Below are positions 48,484 through 56,336 of a stretch of DNA of 64,000 nt, one piece after another. A model generated the notes under the pieces. That model was not told where the DNA came from, did not search any database, and was given only the letters and a program-made list of their open reading frames with translations. A program made the translations under genes and the position numbers. Position 1 is the stretch's first letter. Every line of letters begins with the position of its first letter. Location: contig NZ_CP039865.1 in the NCBI RefSeq assembly GCF_005160265.1, positions 1,760,828 through 1,824,827 on the forward strand. The letters run 5' to 3'. The DNA is from Phreatobacter aquaticus (GTDB taxonomy: Bacteria; Pseudomonadota; Alphaproteobacteria; Rhizobiales; Phreatobacteraceae).

Positions 48484-49422
48484 ATGGAGACGATCGTCTT
48501 TTCCACGCTGAACGGCGTGCTCTACGGCCTGTTGCTGTTCATGCTCGCGAGCGGGCTCACCCTCATCTTCTCGATGATGGGCGTGCTGAATTTTGCCCAT
48601 GCCAGCTTCTACATGCTCGGCGCCTATCTCGCGGTGACGCTGGGATCGGTTGTCGGTTTCTGGGCGGCCCTGGTGCTGGCGCCCATCTGCGTCGGGCTGT
48701 TCGGGGCCGCGGTCGAGCGGCTGGGATTGCGCCATGTGCACAAGAACGGCCATGTGGCGGAGCTCCTGTTCACCTTCGGCCTCGCCTATCTCATCGAGGA
48801 GATCGTCAAGCTGGTCTGGGGCAAGAATCCCTTGCCCTACACGCCGCCGCCGATCCTCCAGCAGCCCCTGTTCACGCTCTGGGGCACCCATTATCCCTCG
48901 TTCCGCATCTTCATGATGGTGGTCGCCATCGCCATGTTCGTGGCGCTGTGGCTCCTGCTGAAGCGCACCCGTGTTGGCCTCATCGTTCAGGCATCCCTCA
49001 CACACCCGCACATGGTCGGCCATCTCGGCCATAACGTGCCGCTGGTCTTCATGGGCGTGTTCGCGGTCGGCTGTGGCATGGCGGGTCTCGCTGGTGTCAT
49101 CGGCGGCGCGCTGCTCGTCACCGACCCGGCCATGGCGCTGACGCTTGGTCCCATCGTCTTCGTGGTGGTGGTGGTCGGCGGCATGGGCTCGCTCGGCGGC
49201 GCCTTCCTCGCTTCGGTCCTGATCGGCCTGATCCAGACCTTCGCGGTGGCGGTCGACGCGTCCCTGTCTGACCTGCTCGCCCGCTTCGGGGTTCTGGTGT
49301 CCAACCGCTCCGATCTCGGCCGCATCACGCTGGCGCAGGTCGCGCCCATGCTGCCATTCTTGATCCTCGTCCTGGTGCTGATCTTCCGGCCCCGCGGCCT
49401 CATGGGAGCTCGCGAAGGATGA
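48484..49422 (+). CDS. Liv-type ABC transporter permease (LivH)
   Basis: A 312-residue membrane permease with about eight spans. [20 protein letters not shown] at the N-terminus, [18 protein letters not shown] and the coupling loop near [14 protein letters not shown] are characteristic. GGAGG precedes the ATG. Its stop overlaps the next permease by 4 bases. Confidence 0.92.
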   Translation: METIVFSTLNGVLYGLLLFMLASGLTLIFSMMGVLNFAHASFYMLGAYLAVTLGSVVGFWAALVLAPICVGLFGAAVERLGLRHVHKNGHVAELLFTFGLAYLIEEIVKLVWGKNPLPYTPPPILQQPLFTLWGTHYPSFRIFMMVVAIAMFVALWLLLKRTRVGLIVQASLTHPHMVGHLGHNVPLVFMGVFAVGCGMAGLAGVIGGALLVTDPAMALTLGPIVFVVVVVGGMGSLGGAFLASVLIGLIQTFAVAVDASLSDLLARFGVLVSNRSDLGRITLAQVAPMLPFLILVLVLIFRPRGLMGAREG

Positions 49423-50669
49423 GCCTGAACCCGACCCTCAAGACCATCGCCATCTGGATCGCCTTTGCCCTCGTGCTCGCCGTCCTGCCGATGATCTTCT
49501 CCTCCCGCCCCTCGCTGACGCTCATGAACATCATCGGCGTCTGGGTGGTGTTCGCGCTCGCCTACAACATGCTGCTCGGCCAGTCCGGCATGCTGTCCTT
49601 CGGCCATGCCGTCTATTTCGGCCTTGGCGGCTACGCCGCGATCCACATGATGGCGGCGATCAAGGCCCAGAAACTCGGCATTCCCGTCGCCGCCCTGCCA
49701 CTGGTCGGCTTCATGGCGGGCATGGCGGCCGGCGCCGTCATCGGCTGGTTCTCGTGCCGGCGCTCTGGCACACCCTTCGCCATGATCTCGCTCGGCGTCG
49801 GAGAACTCATCGCAGCGTCCGGCCTGATGTTCGTGTCGATCTTTGGTGGCGAGGAGGGCATTTCCGGCGACCGCTCCGCCGGTCCGGAACTGCTCGGCTT
49901 CTCGCTGGGGCCGCAGATCAACGTCTATTACTTCATCGCCTTCTGGATGTTCATGGCGACGCTTGCCATGTGGGCTTTCACCAAGACCCCGCTCGGCCGG
50001 CTCGCCAATGCGGTGCGCGACAATGCCGACCGTGTCGCCTTCATCGGCTACGATCCGCAGCGCGTGCGCTATCTGGTGTTCCTGATCTCTGGCGGTTTCG
50101 CCGGGCTTGCCGGCTCGCTCTCGGCGGTGAATTTCGAGATCATCACGCCGGAAAAGCTCGGCGCCATCAATTCCGGCGCGGTGCTGCTCATGGCCTATAT
50201 CGGCGGCGTCGCGGTGTTCTTCGGCCCGATCATCGGTGCGGTCCTGATCTCCATCATGCAGTCCATGCTGTCCGACTTCACCAAGGTCTGGCAGCTCTAT
50301 CTCGGCCTGCTCTTCGTCGTCGTGGTGATGTTCGCGCCCTATGGCATCGGCGGCATCGTCGCGCAGGTTCTCGGCGCCATCCGCAAGGGCGAACTGGCCG
50401 AGAAACTGCCGGGCTGGCTCATGGGGCTCGTCGGCGCGCTCATCGCCTTTGGCGGCGCCATCATGGTCATCGAGATGGCCTACCGGATCCGCGAGGGCGG
50501 CCGTCCGTTCCAGGCCTTTGGCCGGGTGTTCCCCCATGGCGACCCCTTGAGCTGGGTGGTTGCGGCGGCCGTGACAGCCATTGGCCTCGCGGTCCTGGTG
50601 GTGGCGGTCCGGTGGCGACGGCGAGGGTCGCTGGGCGCGGCGCTCAGCTTCGGGGAGGCCACGCCATGA
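49419..50669 (+). CDS. Liv-type ABC transporter permease (LivM) with C-terminal extension
   Basis: A 416-residue permease. The family core covers about residues 1-310 ([40 protein letters not shown] as coupling loop). It continues with a 90-residue tail holding two further hydrophobic segments at about residues 335-353 and 380-398. The ATG overlaps the LivH stop, and its own stop overlaps the next start (ATGA in both cases). Confidence 0.91.
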   Translation: MSLNPTLKTIAIWIAFALVLAVLPMIFSSRPSLTLMNIIGVWVVFALAYNMLLGQSGMLSFGHAVYFGLGGYAAIHMMAAIKAQKLGIPVAALPLVGFMAGMAAGAVIGWFSCRRSGTPFAMISLGVGELIAASGLMFVSIFGGEEGISGDRSAGPELLGFSLGPQINVYYFIAFWMFMATLAMWAFTKTPLGRLANAVRDNADRVAFIGYDPQRVRYLVFLISGGFAGLAGSLSAVNFEIITPEKLGAINSGAVLLMAYIGGVAVFFGPIIGAVLISIMQSMLSDFTKVWQLYLGLLFVVVVMFAPYGIGGIVAQVLGAIRKGELAEKLPGWLMGLVGALIAFGGAIMVIEMAYRIREGGRPFQAFGRVFPHGDPLSWVVAAAVTAIGLAVLVVAVRWRRRGSLGAALSFGEATP

Positions 50670-51412
50670 GCGCGCTGGTTCTGAAGGATGTCACCAAGCG
50701 CTTCGGCGCGGCCGAGATCATCCGGGGGGTCAATCTCGACATCCCCGCCGGAGAGCGCCATGCGATCATCGGGCCGAACGGCGCCGGCAAGTCGACCCTG
50801 TTCAACCTGATCTCCGGTGCCTTCCCGCCGAGTTCCGGGGAGATCCTGGTCAATGGTAAGCCGGCCGGCGGCGTCTCGCCATTCCAGATCAACCGCAACG
50901 GCCTGTCGCGCTCGTTCCAGGTCACCAACATCTTCCACAACATGAGCGTCTACGAGAACGTGCGCTGCGCCACCCTCTGGTCGCTCGGCCATCGCTATGT
51001 GTTCTGGCGGTTCATTGGCGGCATGCGCGACGTGGCGGACCGCACCGAGGAGATCCTCGATCTCATTGGCCTGTCAGCCGTGCGCGACACCCAGGCGGGG
51101 CTCTTGTCCTATGCCGATCAGCGGGCGCTGGAGATCGGCGTCACCATCGCCGGCGGCGCCAAGGTGATCCTGCTCGACGAGCCGACAGCCGGCATGAGCC
51201 ATCACGAGACCGAACGCGCCATGGCGCTGATCCGCAAGGTCACCGAAGGCCGGACCCTCGTCATCGTCGAGCACGACATGAGTGTGGTCTTTGGCCTCGC
51301 CGACCGCATCTCGGTGCTGGTCTATGGCCAGATCATTGCTTCGGGCACGCCGGACGAAATCCGCGCCGACAAGAAGGTCAAGGAAGCTTACCTGGGCGAG
51401 GAGGCTGCCTGA
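50666..51412 (+). CDS. Liv-type ABC transporter ATP-binding protein (LivG)
   Basis: A 248-residue ATPase. Walker A is GPNGAGKST, the signature region reads [17 protein letters not shown] (LSYADQ in place of LSGGQ, normal in LivG) and Walker B is [12 protein letters not shown]. The start at 50666 overlaps the LivM stop by 4 bases; its own stop shares one base with the next start. Confidence 0.93.
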   Translation: MSALVLKDVTKRFGAAEIIRGVNLDIPAGERHAIIGPNGAGKSTLFNLISGAFPPSSGEILVNGKPAGGVSPFQINRNGLSRSFQVTNIFHNMSVYENVRCATLWSLGHRYVFWRFIGGMRDVADRTEEILDLIGLSAVRDTQAGLLSYADQRALEIGVTIAGGAKVILLDEPTAGMSHHETERAMALIRKVTEGRTLVIVEHDMSVVFGLADRISVLVYGQIIASGTPDEIRADKKVKEAYLGEEAA

Positions 51413-52107
51413 TGCTCGAAGTCTCCAATCTCCACGCCTATTACGGCAAGAGCCACATCCTCCAGGGCGTCGACCTGCATGTCGCGGGCGGCGAGGTCGT
51501 CAGCCTGATCGGCCGCAACGGCGTCGGCCGCTCCACCACGGTCAAGGCGATCATGGGCGAGGTGCCGCCGCGCGGCTCGGTCAAGTTCAAGGGTCGCGAG
51601 ATCGGCGGCCTGCCGAGCTACCGCATCGCGCGGCTCGGCATCGGCTATGTGCCTGAGCATCGCGACATCTTCCCGGAACTCACCGTCCGGCAGAACCTGA
51701 TGCTGGGCATGAAGGACGCCAAGCGGGAAGGGCGCTGGACCATCCAGGGCTCGCTCGACATGTTCCCGAACCTCGCCGCGCGGGCCGATGCGCCCGCCGG
51801 CGTGCTCTCAGGCGGCGAGAAGCAGATGCTCACCATGTGCCGCACCATGATGGGCGATCCGGACCTCGTCATGATCGACGAGCCGACCGAGGGCCTGGCG
51901 CCGCTGATCGTTCGCCAGGTCGGCGAACTCATCGCGGAGATCGCCCGCCGTGGCGTCGCAATCCTGCTGGTCGAGCAGAAGCTCTCCATCGCGCTGGACA
52001 TTTCCCACCGGGTCTATGTGATGGGGCATGGGCGGATCGTCTTCGAGGGCACGCCGGCCGACCTCAAGGCGAACGATTCCGTGCGCCGGGAATGGCTGGA
52101 GGTCTAG
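51412..52107 (+). CDS. Liv-type ABC transporter ATP-binding protein (LivF) with altered Walker A
   Basis: A 231-residue ATPase. The Walker A loop reads GRNGVGRSTT: the invariant lysine is replaced by Arg40. The signature VLSGGEKQML and Walker B LVMIDEPTEGLAP are intact. In ABC ATPases this lysine contacts the beta and gamma phosphates, so nucleotide hydrolysis at this site may be slower, with LivG supplying the main activity. I recall GRNGVGRST in some other LivF proteins, so it may be a subfamily trait. Confidence 0.92.
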   Translation: MLEVSNLHAYYGKSHILQGVDLHVAGGEVVSLIGRNGVGRSTTVKAIMGEVPPRGSVKFKGREIGGLPSYRIARLGIGYVPEHRDIFPELTVRQNLMLGMKDAKREGRWTIQGSLDMFPNLAARADAPAGVLSGGEKQMLTMCRTMMGDPDLVMIDEPTEGLAPLIVRQVGELIAEIARRGVAILLVEQKLSIALDISHRVYVMGHGRIVFEGTPADLKANDSVRREWLEV

Positions 52108-52225
52108 CGCTCCGCGCCAATCGGCCGTTTGGACAGCATGGCTTTCGGCTGCCGCCCGATTACAAGTTTCGATGCCTGCCGGCCGGCGAAAGCCTGTCGG
52201 CATGGCACCAACCGGAGCATGCCCT

Positions 52226-53272
52226 GTGGTCACCTCGCCCGCCCCCGCCATGACCATCGATGAAGTCGCGCTTGCCGCCTATCTGGAATCCGCCTGGCCG
52301 GGGTTCAAGGGCCCGGTCAAGGCCGAGAAATTCGCTGGTGGCCAGTCCAACCCCACTTTTCTCCTGACCCATGCCGGCGGCAAGGCCGTGCTGCGCAAGA
52401 AGCCGCCTGGCCTGCTTCTGAAATCGGCGCATGCCGTCGACCGCGAATATCGCGTCATGAAGGCGCTCGGCCCGACCGGCTTTCCGGTGCCGAAGATGCA
52501 TGTGCTCTGCGAAGACGACGCCATCCTCGGCACGTCCTTCTTCGTCATGGAATATGTCGAGGGCCGCATCCTGTGGGACCCCGCCCTGCCGGACGCCGAT
52601 GTGGCCGAGCGCGCCGCCATCTATGACGCCATGAATGCGGCGCTGGCCCAGCTGCACACCGTCGATATCGACAAGGCCGGCCTGTCCGACTTCGGCCGGC
52701 CCGGCAATTATTTCGCCCGCCAACTGTCGCGCTGGACCGACCAGTACCGCGCCTCGGAGACCGAGGTGATCGAGGACATGAACAGCCTCATCGCCTGGCT
52801 CGAAAAGGCGCTTCCGGCCGATGACGGCCGCGCCTCGCTGGTCCATGGCGATTTCCGCATCGACAACATGATCTTCTCGCCCACCGAGCCGCGCCTTCTC
52901 GCTGTGCTCGACTGGGAATTGTCGACCATAGGCCATCCGCTCGCCGACCTGTCCTACCAGTGCATGCAGTGGCGCCTGCCCAATGCCGGCGCGTTCCGCG
53001 GCCTAGCCGGCATCGACCGGCAGGCATCGGGCATCCCGACGGAAGAGGCCTATGTCGCCCGCTATGCCGCGCGCACGGGCATCGGCGATATCCCGCACTG
53101 GACCTTCTATCTCGCCTTCTCGTTCTTCCGGCTCGCGGCCATCCTGCAGGGCGTGCTGAAGCGCGCGCTCTCCGGCAATGCCTCGAACCCGGAGCGTGCC
53201 ATGAAGATGCGCGAGAATGTGCCTGTGCTCGCGCGCATGGCGCTCGAGGTGATCGCGAAGGACGGCAAATGA
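52226..53272 (+). CDS. APH-family phosphotransferase (ACAD10/11- and LvaA-like kinase)
   Basis: A 348-residue kinase-fold protein. The N-lobe ATP region includes FAGGQSNPTFLLTHAGG and AVLRKKPPG. The catalytic loop is HGDFRIDNMIF, and the metal-binding DWELSTIGHPLADLSY follows. This subgroup resembles the APH domain of mammalian ACAD11 and LvaA of levulinate catabolism, which phosphorylate 4-hydroxyacyl-CoAs. The start is set at GTG 52226, with CGGAG 8 bases upstream; ATG 52250 is possible. It lies between the importer and an SDR gene in the acyl-CoA operon, not with antibiotic genes. Confidence 0.87.
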   Translation: MVTSPAPAMTIDEVALAAYLESAWPGFKGPVKAEKFAGGQSNPTFLLTHAGGKAVLRKKPPGLLLKSAHAVDREYRVMKALGPTGFPVPKMHVLCEDDAILGTSFFVMEYVEGRILWDPALPDADVAERAAIYDAMNAALAQLHTVDIDKAGLSDFGRPGNYFARQLSRWTDQYRASETEVIEDMNSLIAWLEKALPADDGRASLVHGDFRIDNMIFSPTEPRLLAVLDWELSTIGHPLADLSYQCMQWRLPNAGAFRGLAGIDRQASGIPTEEAYVARYAARTGIGDIPHWTFYLAFSFFRLAAILQGVLKRALSGNASNPERAMKMRENVPVLARMALEVIAKDGK

Positions 53273-54048
53273 CCGAGATGAAGCGCTACCAGGGCAAGGT
53301 GGTTCTGATCACCGGAGCAGCCTCCGGCTTTGGCCGCCGCGCCGCCGAGCGCTTCGCCGCCGAGGGCGCGAAGCTCGTTCTGGCGGACATTCAGAAGGCC
53401 GGCCTCGACCAGACGCTGGCAAGCGTCACGGCCGCTGGCGCCGAGGCCATCGGTCAGGTCACCGATGTGTCGAAGGCGGCCGAGGTGCAGGCATTGGTCG
53501 ACGCGGCGGTGGCGCGGTTCGGCAGGCTGGATGTGGCGCTCAACAATGCCGGTGTCGCGCACGGCACGATCAAGCTGGTCGATACCGACGAGGCGCTGAT
53601 GCGCCGCATGTTCGACGTCAATGTCATGGGCGTGTTCAACGGCATGAAGGCCCAGATCGCCGTGATGGAGCGCCAGGGCTCTGGCGTCATCCTGAACACC
53701 GCGTCGGTTGCCGGCGTCACCGGCGCGCCTCTGCTCGCGGCCTATGCCGCCGCCAAGCACGCTGTGATCGGCCTGACCAAGACGGCGGCGGCCGAAGTCG
53801 CCCGCAAGGGCCTGCGCGTCAACGCGATCTGTCCGGCCTTCGCCGAGACGCCGATGCTGACGGATTCGCTGAACCAGCCGGGCCGCAGCCACGAGGAGAC
53901 GGTGTCGCGCCTCGTCCAGACCATGCCGATGCGCCGCCCCGGCACGGCCGACGAGATCGTTCAGGCCATGCTGTGGATCTGCTCGCCCGAGAACTCGTTC
54001 ATGACCGGCCACGCGCTGGTGGTCGATGGCGGGCTGACCGCCCTCTGA
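53269..54048 (+). CDS. Short-chain dehydrogenase/reductase
   Basis: A 259-residue classical SDR: TGAASGFGRRAAERFA binds the cofactor, NNAGVAHG is the structural motif and the catalytic YAAAK lies in LLAAYAAAKHAVIGL. It overlaps the kinase gene by 4 bases (ATGA), so the two proteins probably act on the same intermediate. Last gene of the operon; convergent with apaG. Confidence 0.91.
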   Translation: MTEMKRYQGKVVLITGAASGFGRRAAERFAAEGAKLVLADIQKAGLDQTLASVTAAGAEAIGQVTDVSKAAEVQALVDAAVARFGRLDVALNNAGVAHGTIKLVDTDEALMRRMFDVNVMGVFNGMKAQIAVMERQGSGVILNTASVAGVTGAPLLAAYAAAKHAVIGLTKTAAAEVARKGLRVNAICPAFAETPMLTDSLNQPGRSHEETVSRLVQTMPMRRPGTADEIVQAMLWICSPENSFMTGHALVVDGGLTAL

Positions 54049-54052
54049 GCTG

Positions 54053-54445
54053 TCAGTTCATCGTCCGCTTGGCGTTCGGGACATCGAGCGAAAAGGCCGG
54101 GATCTCCGCGTCGAAGCTCTCGTCGCGATCGGTGACCATGCCGTAATGGCCAACCATGATGCCGGTCGGCGTGGCCAGCGGACATCCCGACGTATATTCG
54201 AAGGCAGCCCCCGGCTCGATCACCGGCTGCTCGCCGATGACGCCGGGGCCGCGCACCTCCTGCACATGCCCGTTCTCGTCGGTGATATGCCAATAGCGCG
54301 TGCGCAACTGCACCGTGTCCGGCGATAGGTTCACGATCTCGACCCGGTACGACCAGAAATATTGGTTGTCGTCAGGCGACGACCGTTCGGGCAAGAATTG
54401 GGGCGTGACGGTGATGCGGATGCCCCGCGTGATCGAACGATACAT
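54053..54445 (-). CDS. apaG: ApaG family protein
   Basis: A 130-residue beta-sandwich protein. The family is linked to Co2+/Mg2+ resistance, but its biochemical role is unclear. YRSITRGIRITVTPQFLPER, QYFWSYRVEIVNLS and GHYGMVTDRDESFDAEIPAFSLD are family segments. The start at 54445 gives the usual length. It lies 69 bases from the divergent CDP-alcohol transferase gene. Confidence 0.93.
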   Translation of the reverse strand: MYRSITRGIRITVTPQFLPERSSPDDNQYFWSYRVEIVNLSPDTVQLRTRYWHITDENGHVQEVRGPGVIGEQPVIEPGAAFEYTSGCPLATPTGIMVGHYGMVTDRDESFDAEIPAFSLDVPNAKRTMN

Positions 54446-54514
54446 GGCGGGCCTCGGCGGCTTCGGACGGCGCAACCGTCGCGGAGGCGCTCGGCTCTGT
54501 CAACGGGGAACGGC

Positions 54515-55144
54515 ATGTTCGACGTGAGGCTGCGCAGGTTGATCGACCCGGTGCTGGACCGTGCCGGTAGCGCTCTGGCGGCGCGTGGCGTCAGGGCCGA
54601 TCACCTGACGATGGCAGGCCTCGCTGTCGGGCTTGCGGCGGGACTGGCCATTGCGCTTCAGGCGCCGCATCTGGCTCTGGTGCTGATCCTTGCCAATCGC
54701 CTGCTCGACGGGCTCGACGGCGCCGTCGCCCGCGCCAGTCACCCGACCGATGCCGGCGGCTTTCTCGACATCACGGCCGACTTTCTGTTCTACGGGATCG
54801 TGCCCTTCGCCTTTGCCGTCGCCGATCCGGCGGCAAATGGCCTGCCTGCCGCTGCCCTGCTTGCCTCGTTCTACGTCAACGGCTCGGCCTTCCTCGCCTT
54901 TGCCGTGCTGACGGCCAACCGTCCGGGCCTCGGCGCCGCGGGCCAGAAGTCGTTCCACTATCTCTGGGGCCTGGCGGAGGGGGCGGAGACCATCGCTTTC
55001 TTTGTGCTGATGGTGCTCTTTCCCTCGGCTTTCGCCCTGCTGGCCTGGATCTTCGCGGTCATCTGCCTGGCTTCGGGCCTCGCCCGCATCGTCTCGGGCT
55101 ACCGTGCCGCGCGGGCTCAATCCTCGAGTGGCGGAAAGACGTGA
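54515..55144 (+). CDS. CDP-alcohol phosphatidyltransferase family protein
   Basis: A 209-residue integral membrane enzyme transferring a phosphatidyl group from a CDP-alcohol. The motif is DGLDGAVAR followed by GGFLDITAD, supplying the metal-binding aspartates; the gap between AR and the glycine is seven residues, not the usual eight. About six membrane spans. Substrate not assignable. GGGGAA precedes the ATG. Its last 28 bases overlap the end of the convergent DUF952 gene. Confidence 0.86.
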   Translation: MFDVRLRRLIDPVLDRAGSALAARGVRADHLTMAGLAVGLAAGLAIALQAPHLALVLILANRLLDGLDGAVARASHPTDAGGFLDITADFLFYGIVPFAFAVADPAANGLPAAALLASFYVNGSAFLAFAVLTANRPGLGAAGQKSFHYLWGLAEGAETIAFFVLMVLFPSAFALLAWIFAVICLASGLARIVSGYRAARAQSSSGGKT

Positions 55145-55464
55145 CGGCCATCAGGGCCGAGCGGCAGGGGCTTTACCCCGCGCACGGCGCTCATCGGCAG
55201 GTCGGCATAGAGATGGGGAAACAGCGCGCCGCCGCGCGAGACCTCCCATTTCAGCGCGGGCCCGAGCACTGCGGCATCAATGGCGACAAGGACGAGATCG
55301 GGCGCGCCGGCAAAATGCTTCGCCGCGGTCTCGACAGCCTGCGCGCCCGTGGAGAAATGGATGTAGCCATCCTTGAGATCGACCGGCGCACCGGTAAACG
55401 TGCCAGCCGCCTCAGCGGCGTCCCAGGCGTCCTTGGGTGAAATCTTGTAGATCGTCGCGGTCAT
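55117..55464 (-). CDS. DUF952 family protein
   Basis: A 115-residue predicted cytoplasmic protein of the DUF952 family, with TIYKISPKDAWDAAEAAGTF, DGYIHFSTGAQ and HLYADLPMSAVRGVKPL. The fold is distantly related to ADP-ribosyl transferase-like domains, but function is unknown. The 3' end overlaps the CDP-alcohol transferase gene on the opposite strand by 28 bases. Confidence 0.88.
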   Translation of the reverse strand: MTATIYKISPKDAWDAAEAAGTFTGAPVDLKDGYIHFSTGAQAVETAAKHFAGAPDLVLVAIDAAVLGPALKWEVSRGGALFPHLYADLPMSAVRGVKPLPLGPDGRHVFPPLED

Positions 55465-55500
55465 GGCGCTCAGCCCGTTTCTCCGCCCTCAACCGGGCAG

Positions 55501-55564
55501 CTGTGAATTCTGTCTGTATATTCCGATTGACCTATGGTGAGAAGGCGTTTAGTCCTATTCACAG
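55501..55564. promoter_or_regulatory. Promoter of the LexA-like regulator flanked by an inverted repeat
   Basis: CTGTGAAT at 55501-55508 and ATTCACAG at 55557-55564 form an 8-bp perfect inverted repeat separated by 48 bases. Between them are TTGACC (55527-55532) and, 17 bases later, TAGTCC, a plausible -35/-10 pair reading toward the regulator gene. The arrangement suits autorepression with looping or cooperative dimers. Confidence 0.45.
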
Positions 55565-55612
55565 ACGATCGTCCTCAAAATTGTGCCGAGCCTCGGTCTC
55601 CGGAGGTCTGTG

Positions 55613-56239
55613 ATGTTCTCGCATTCCGACATCTGGACGGCGATCGACCGTCTGGCCGAAACCCACGGTCTCAGCGCCTCCGGGCTTGCCAAGCGCGCCG
55701 GGCTCGACGCCACCACCTTCAACAAGTCGAAGCGCGTGATGTTCGACGGCCGCGAGCGCTGGCCCTCGACGGAATCGCTCGCCAAGATCCTGAACGCCAC
55801 CCATACCAGCTTCGACGATTTCGTCGCCCTGCTGTCGCCGTCGAAAATGCGCACCAAGCCGTTGCCGATCCTCGGCTTCGCGCAGGCCGGCGCGGGCGGC
55901 TATTTCGACACCAGCGGCGTGCCGGTGGGCAAGAGCTGGGACGAGGTGTCGTTCCCCGACATGCCCGATGAATCGATCTACGCGCTTGAAATCCAGGGCG
56001 ATTCCATGCTGCCGGCCTATCGCGACGGCGACCGCATCGTCGTCTCGCCGACAGCCCCGATCCGCCGCGGCGACCGCGTCGTGCTGCAGACCAGTGACGG
56101 CGAGATCATGGCCAAGGAACTGAAGCGCCAGACCAACAAGACGATCGAGCTCGCCTCCCTCAATGCCGACCATGCCGACCGGACATTCCCGGTCAGCGAG
56201 GTCGCTTGGATGGCGCGCATCATGTGGGTCAGCCAGTAG
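55613..56239 (+). CDS. LexA-like helix-turn-helix regulator with S24 self-cleavage domain
   Basis: A 208-residue protein like phage CI/C2 repressors. A helix-turn-helix at about residues 18-62 (LSASGLAKRAGLDATTFNKS) is followed by an S24 peptidase domain. The catalytic Ser131 (QGDSMLPAYRDGDRI) and Lys168 (GEIMAKELKR) are present, and a candidate Ala-Gly cleavage site lies at residues 92-95 (FAQAGAGGYFD). No phage genes are nearby, and it is not lexA itself, which has a different N-terminal domain. GGAGG precedes the ATG. Probably a stress- or RecA-responsive chromosomal repressor. Confidence 0.87.
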   Translation: MFSHSDIWTAIDRLAETHGLSASGLAKRAGLDATTFNKSKRVMFDGRERWPSTESLAKILNATHTSFDDFVALLSPSKMRTKPLPILGFAQAGAGGYFDTSGVPVGKSWDEVSFPDMPDESIYALEIQGDSMLPAYRDGDRIVVSPTAPIRRGDRVVLQTSDGEIMAKELKRQTNKTIELASLNADHADRTFPVSEVAWMARIMWVSQ

Positions 56240-56280
56240 GCCGCGTCCCAACACCAGGCCGAGCCCACAGCAGAGTTTTC

Positions 56281-56311
56281 CGTCATGCCCGCCACGAGGG
56301 CGGGCATGACG
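56281..56311. repeat. REP-like perfect palindrome between convergent genes
   Basis: A 13-bp perfect inverted repeat (56281-56293 with 56299-56311) around a 5-base loop, built on GTCATGCCCGCC. It lies between the regulator gene and convergent lysK. The GTCATGCCCG core resembles dispersed palindromes common in Hyphomicrobiales genomes. It may act as a two-way terminator, though no T-run follows. Confidence 0.6.
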
Positions 56312-56336
56312 CATGATCTTGAGACCGAGCTCTCGC

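Noticed and set aside
49754-50665. An N-terminal extension of LivG overlapping LivM.
   Set aside because: It lies in a shifted frame of LivM and has no family similarity; the ATGA overlap at 50666 explains the true start.
52226-53272. Aminoglycoside phosphotransferase as an antibiotic-resistance gene.
   Set aside because: The subgroup and the acyl-CoA operon context point to a metabolic kinase; the general APH fold alone does not indicate resistance.
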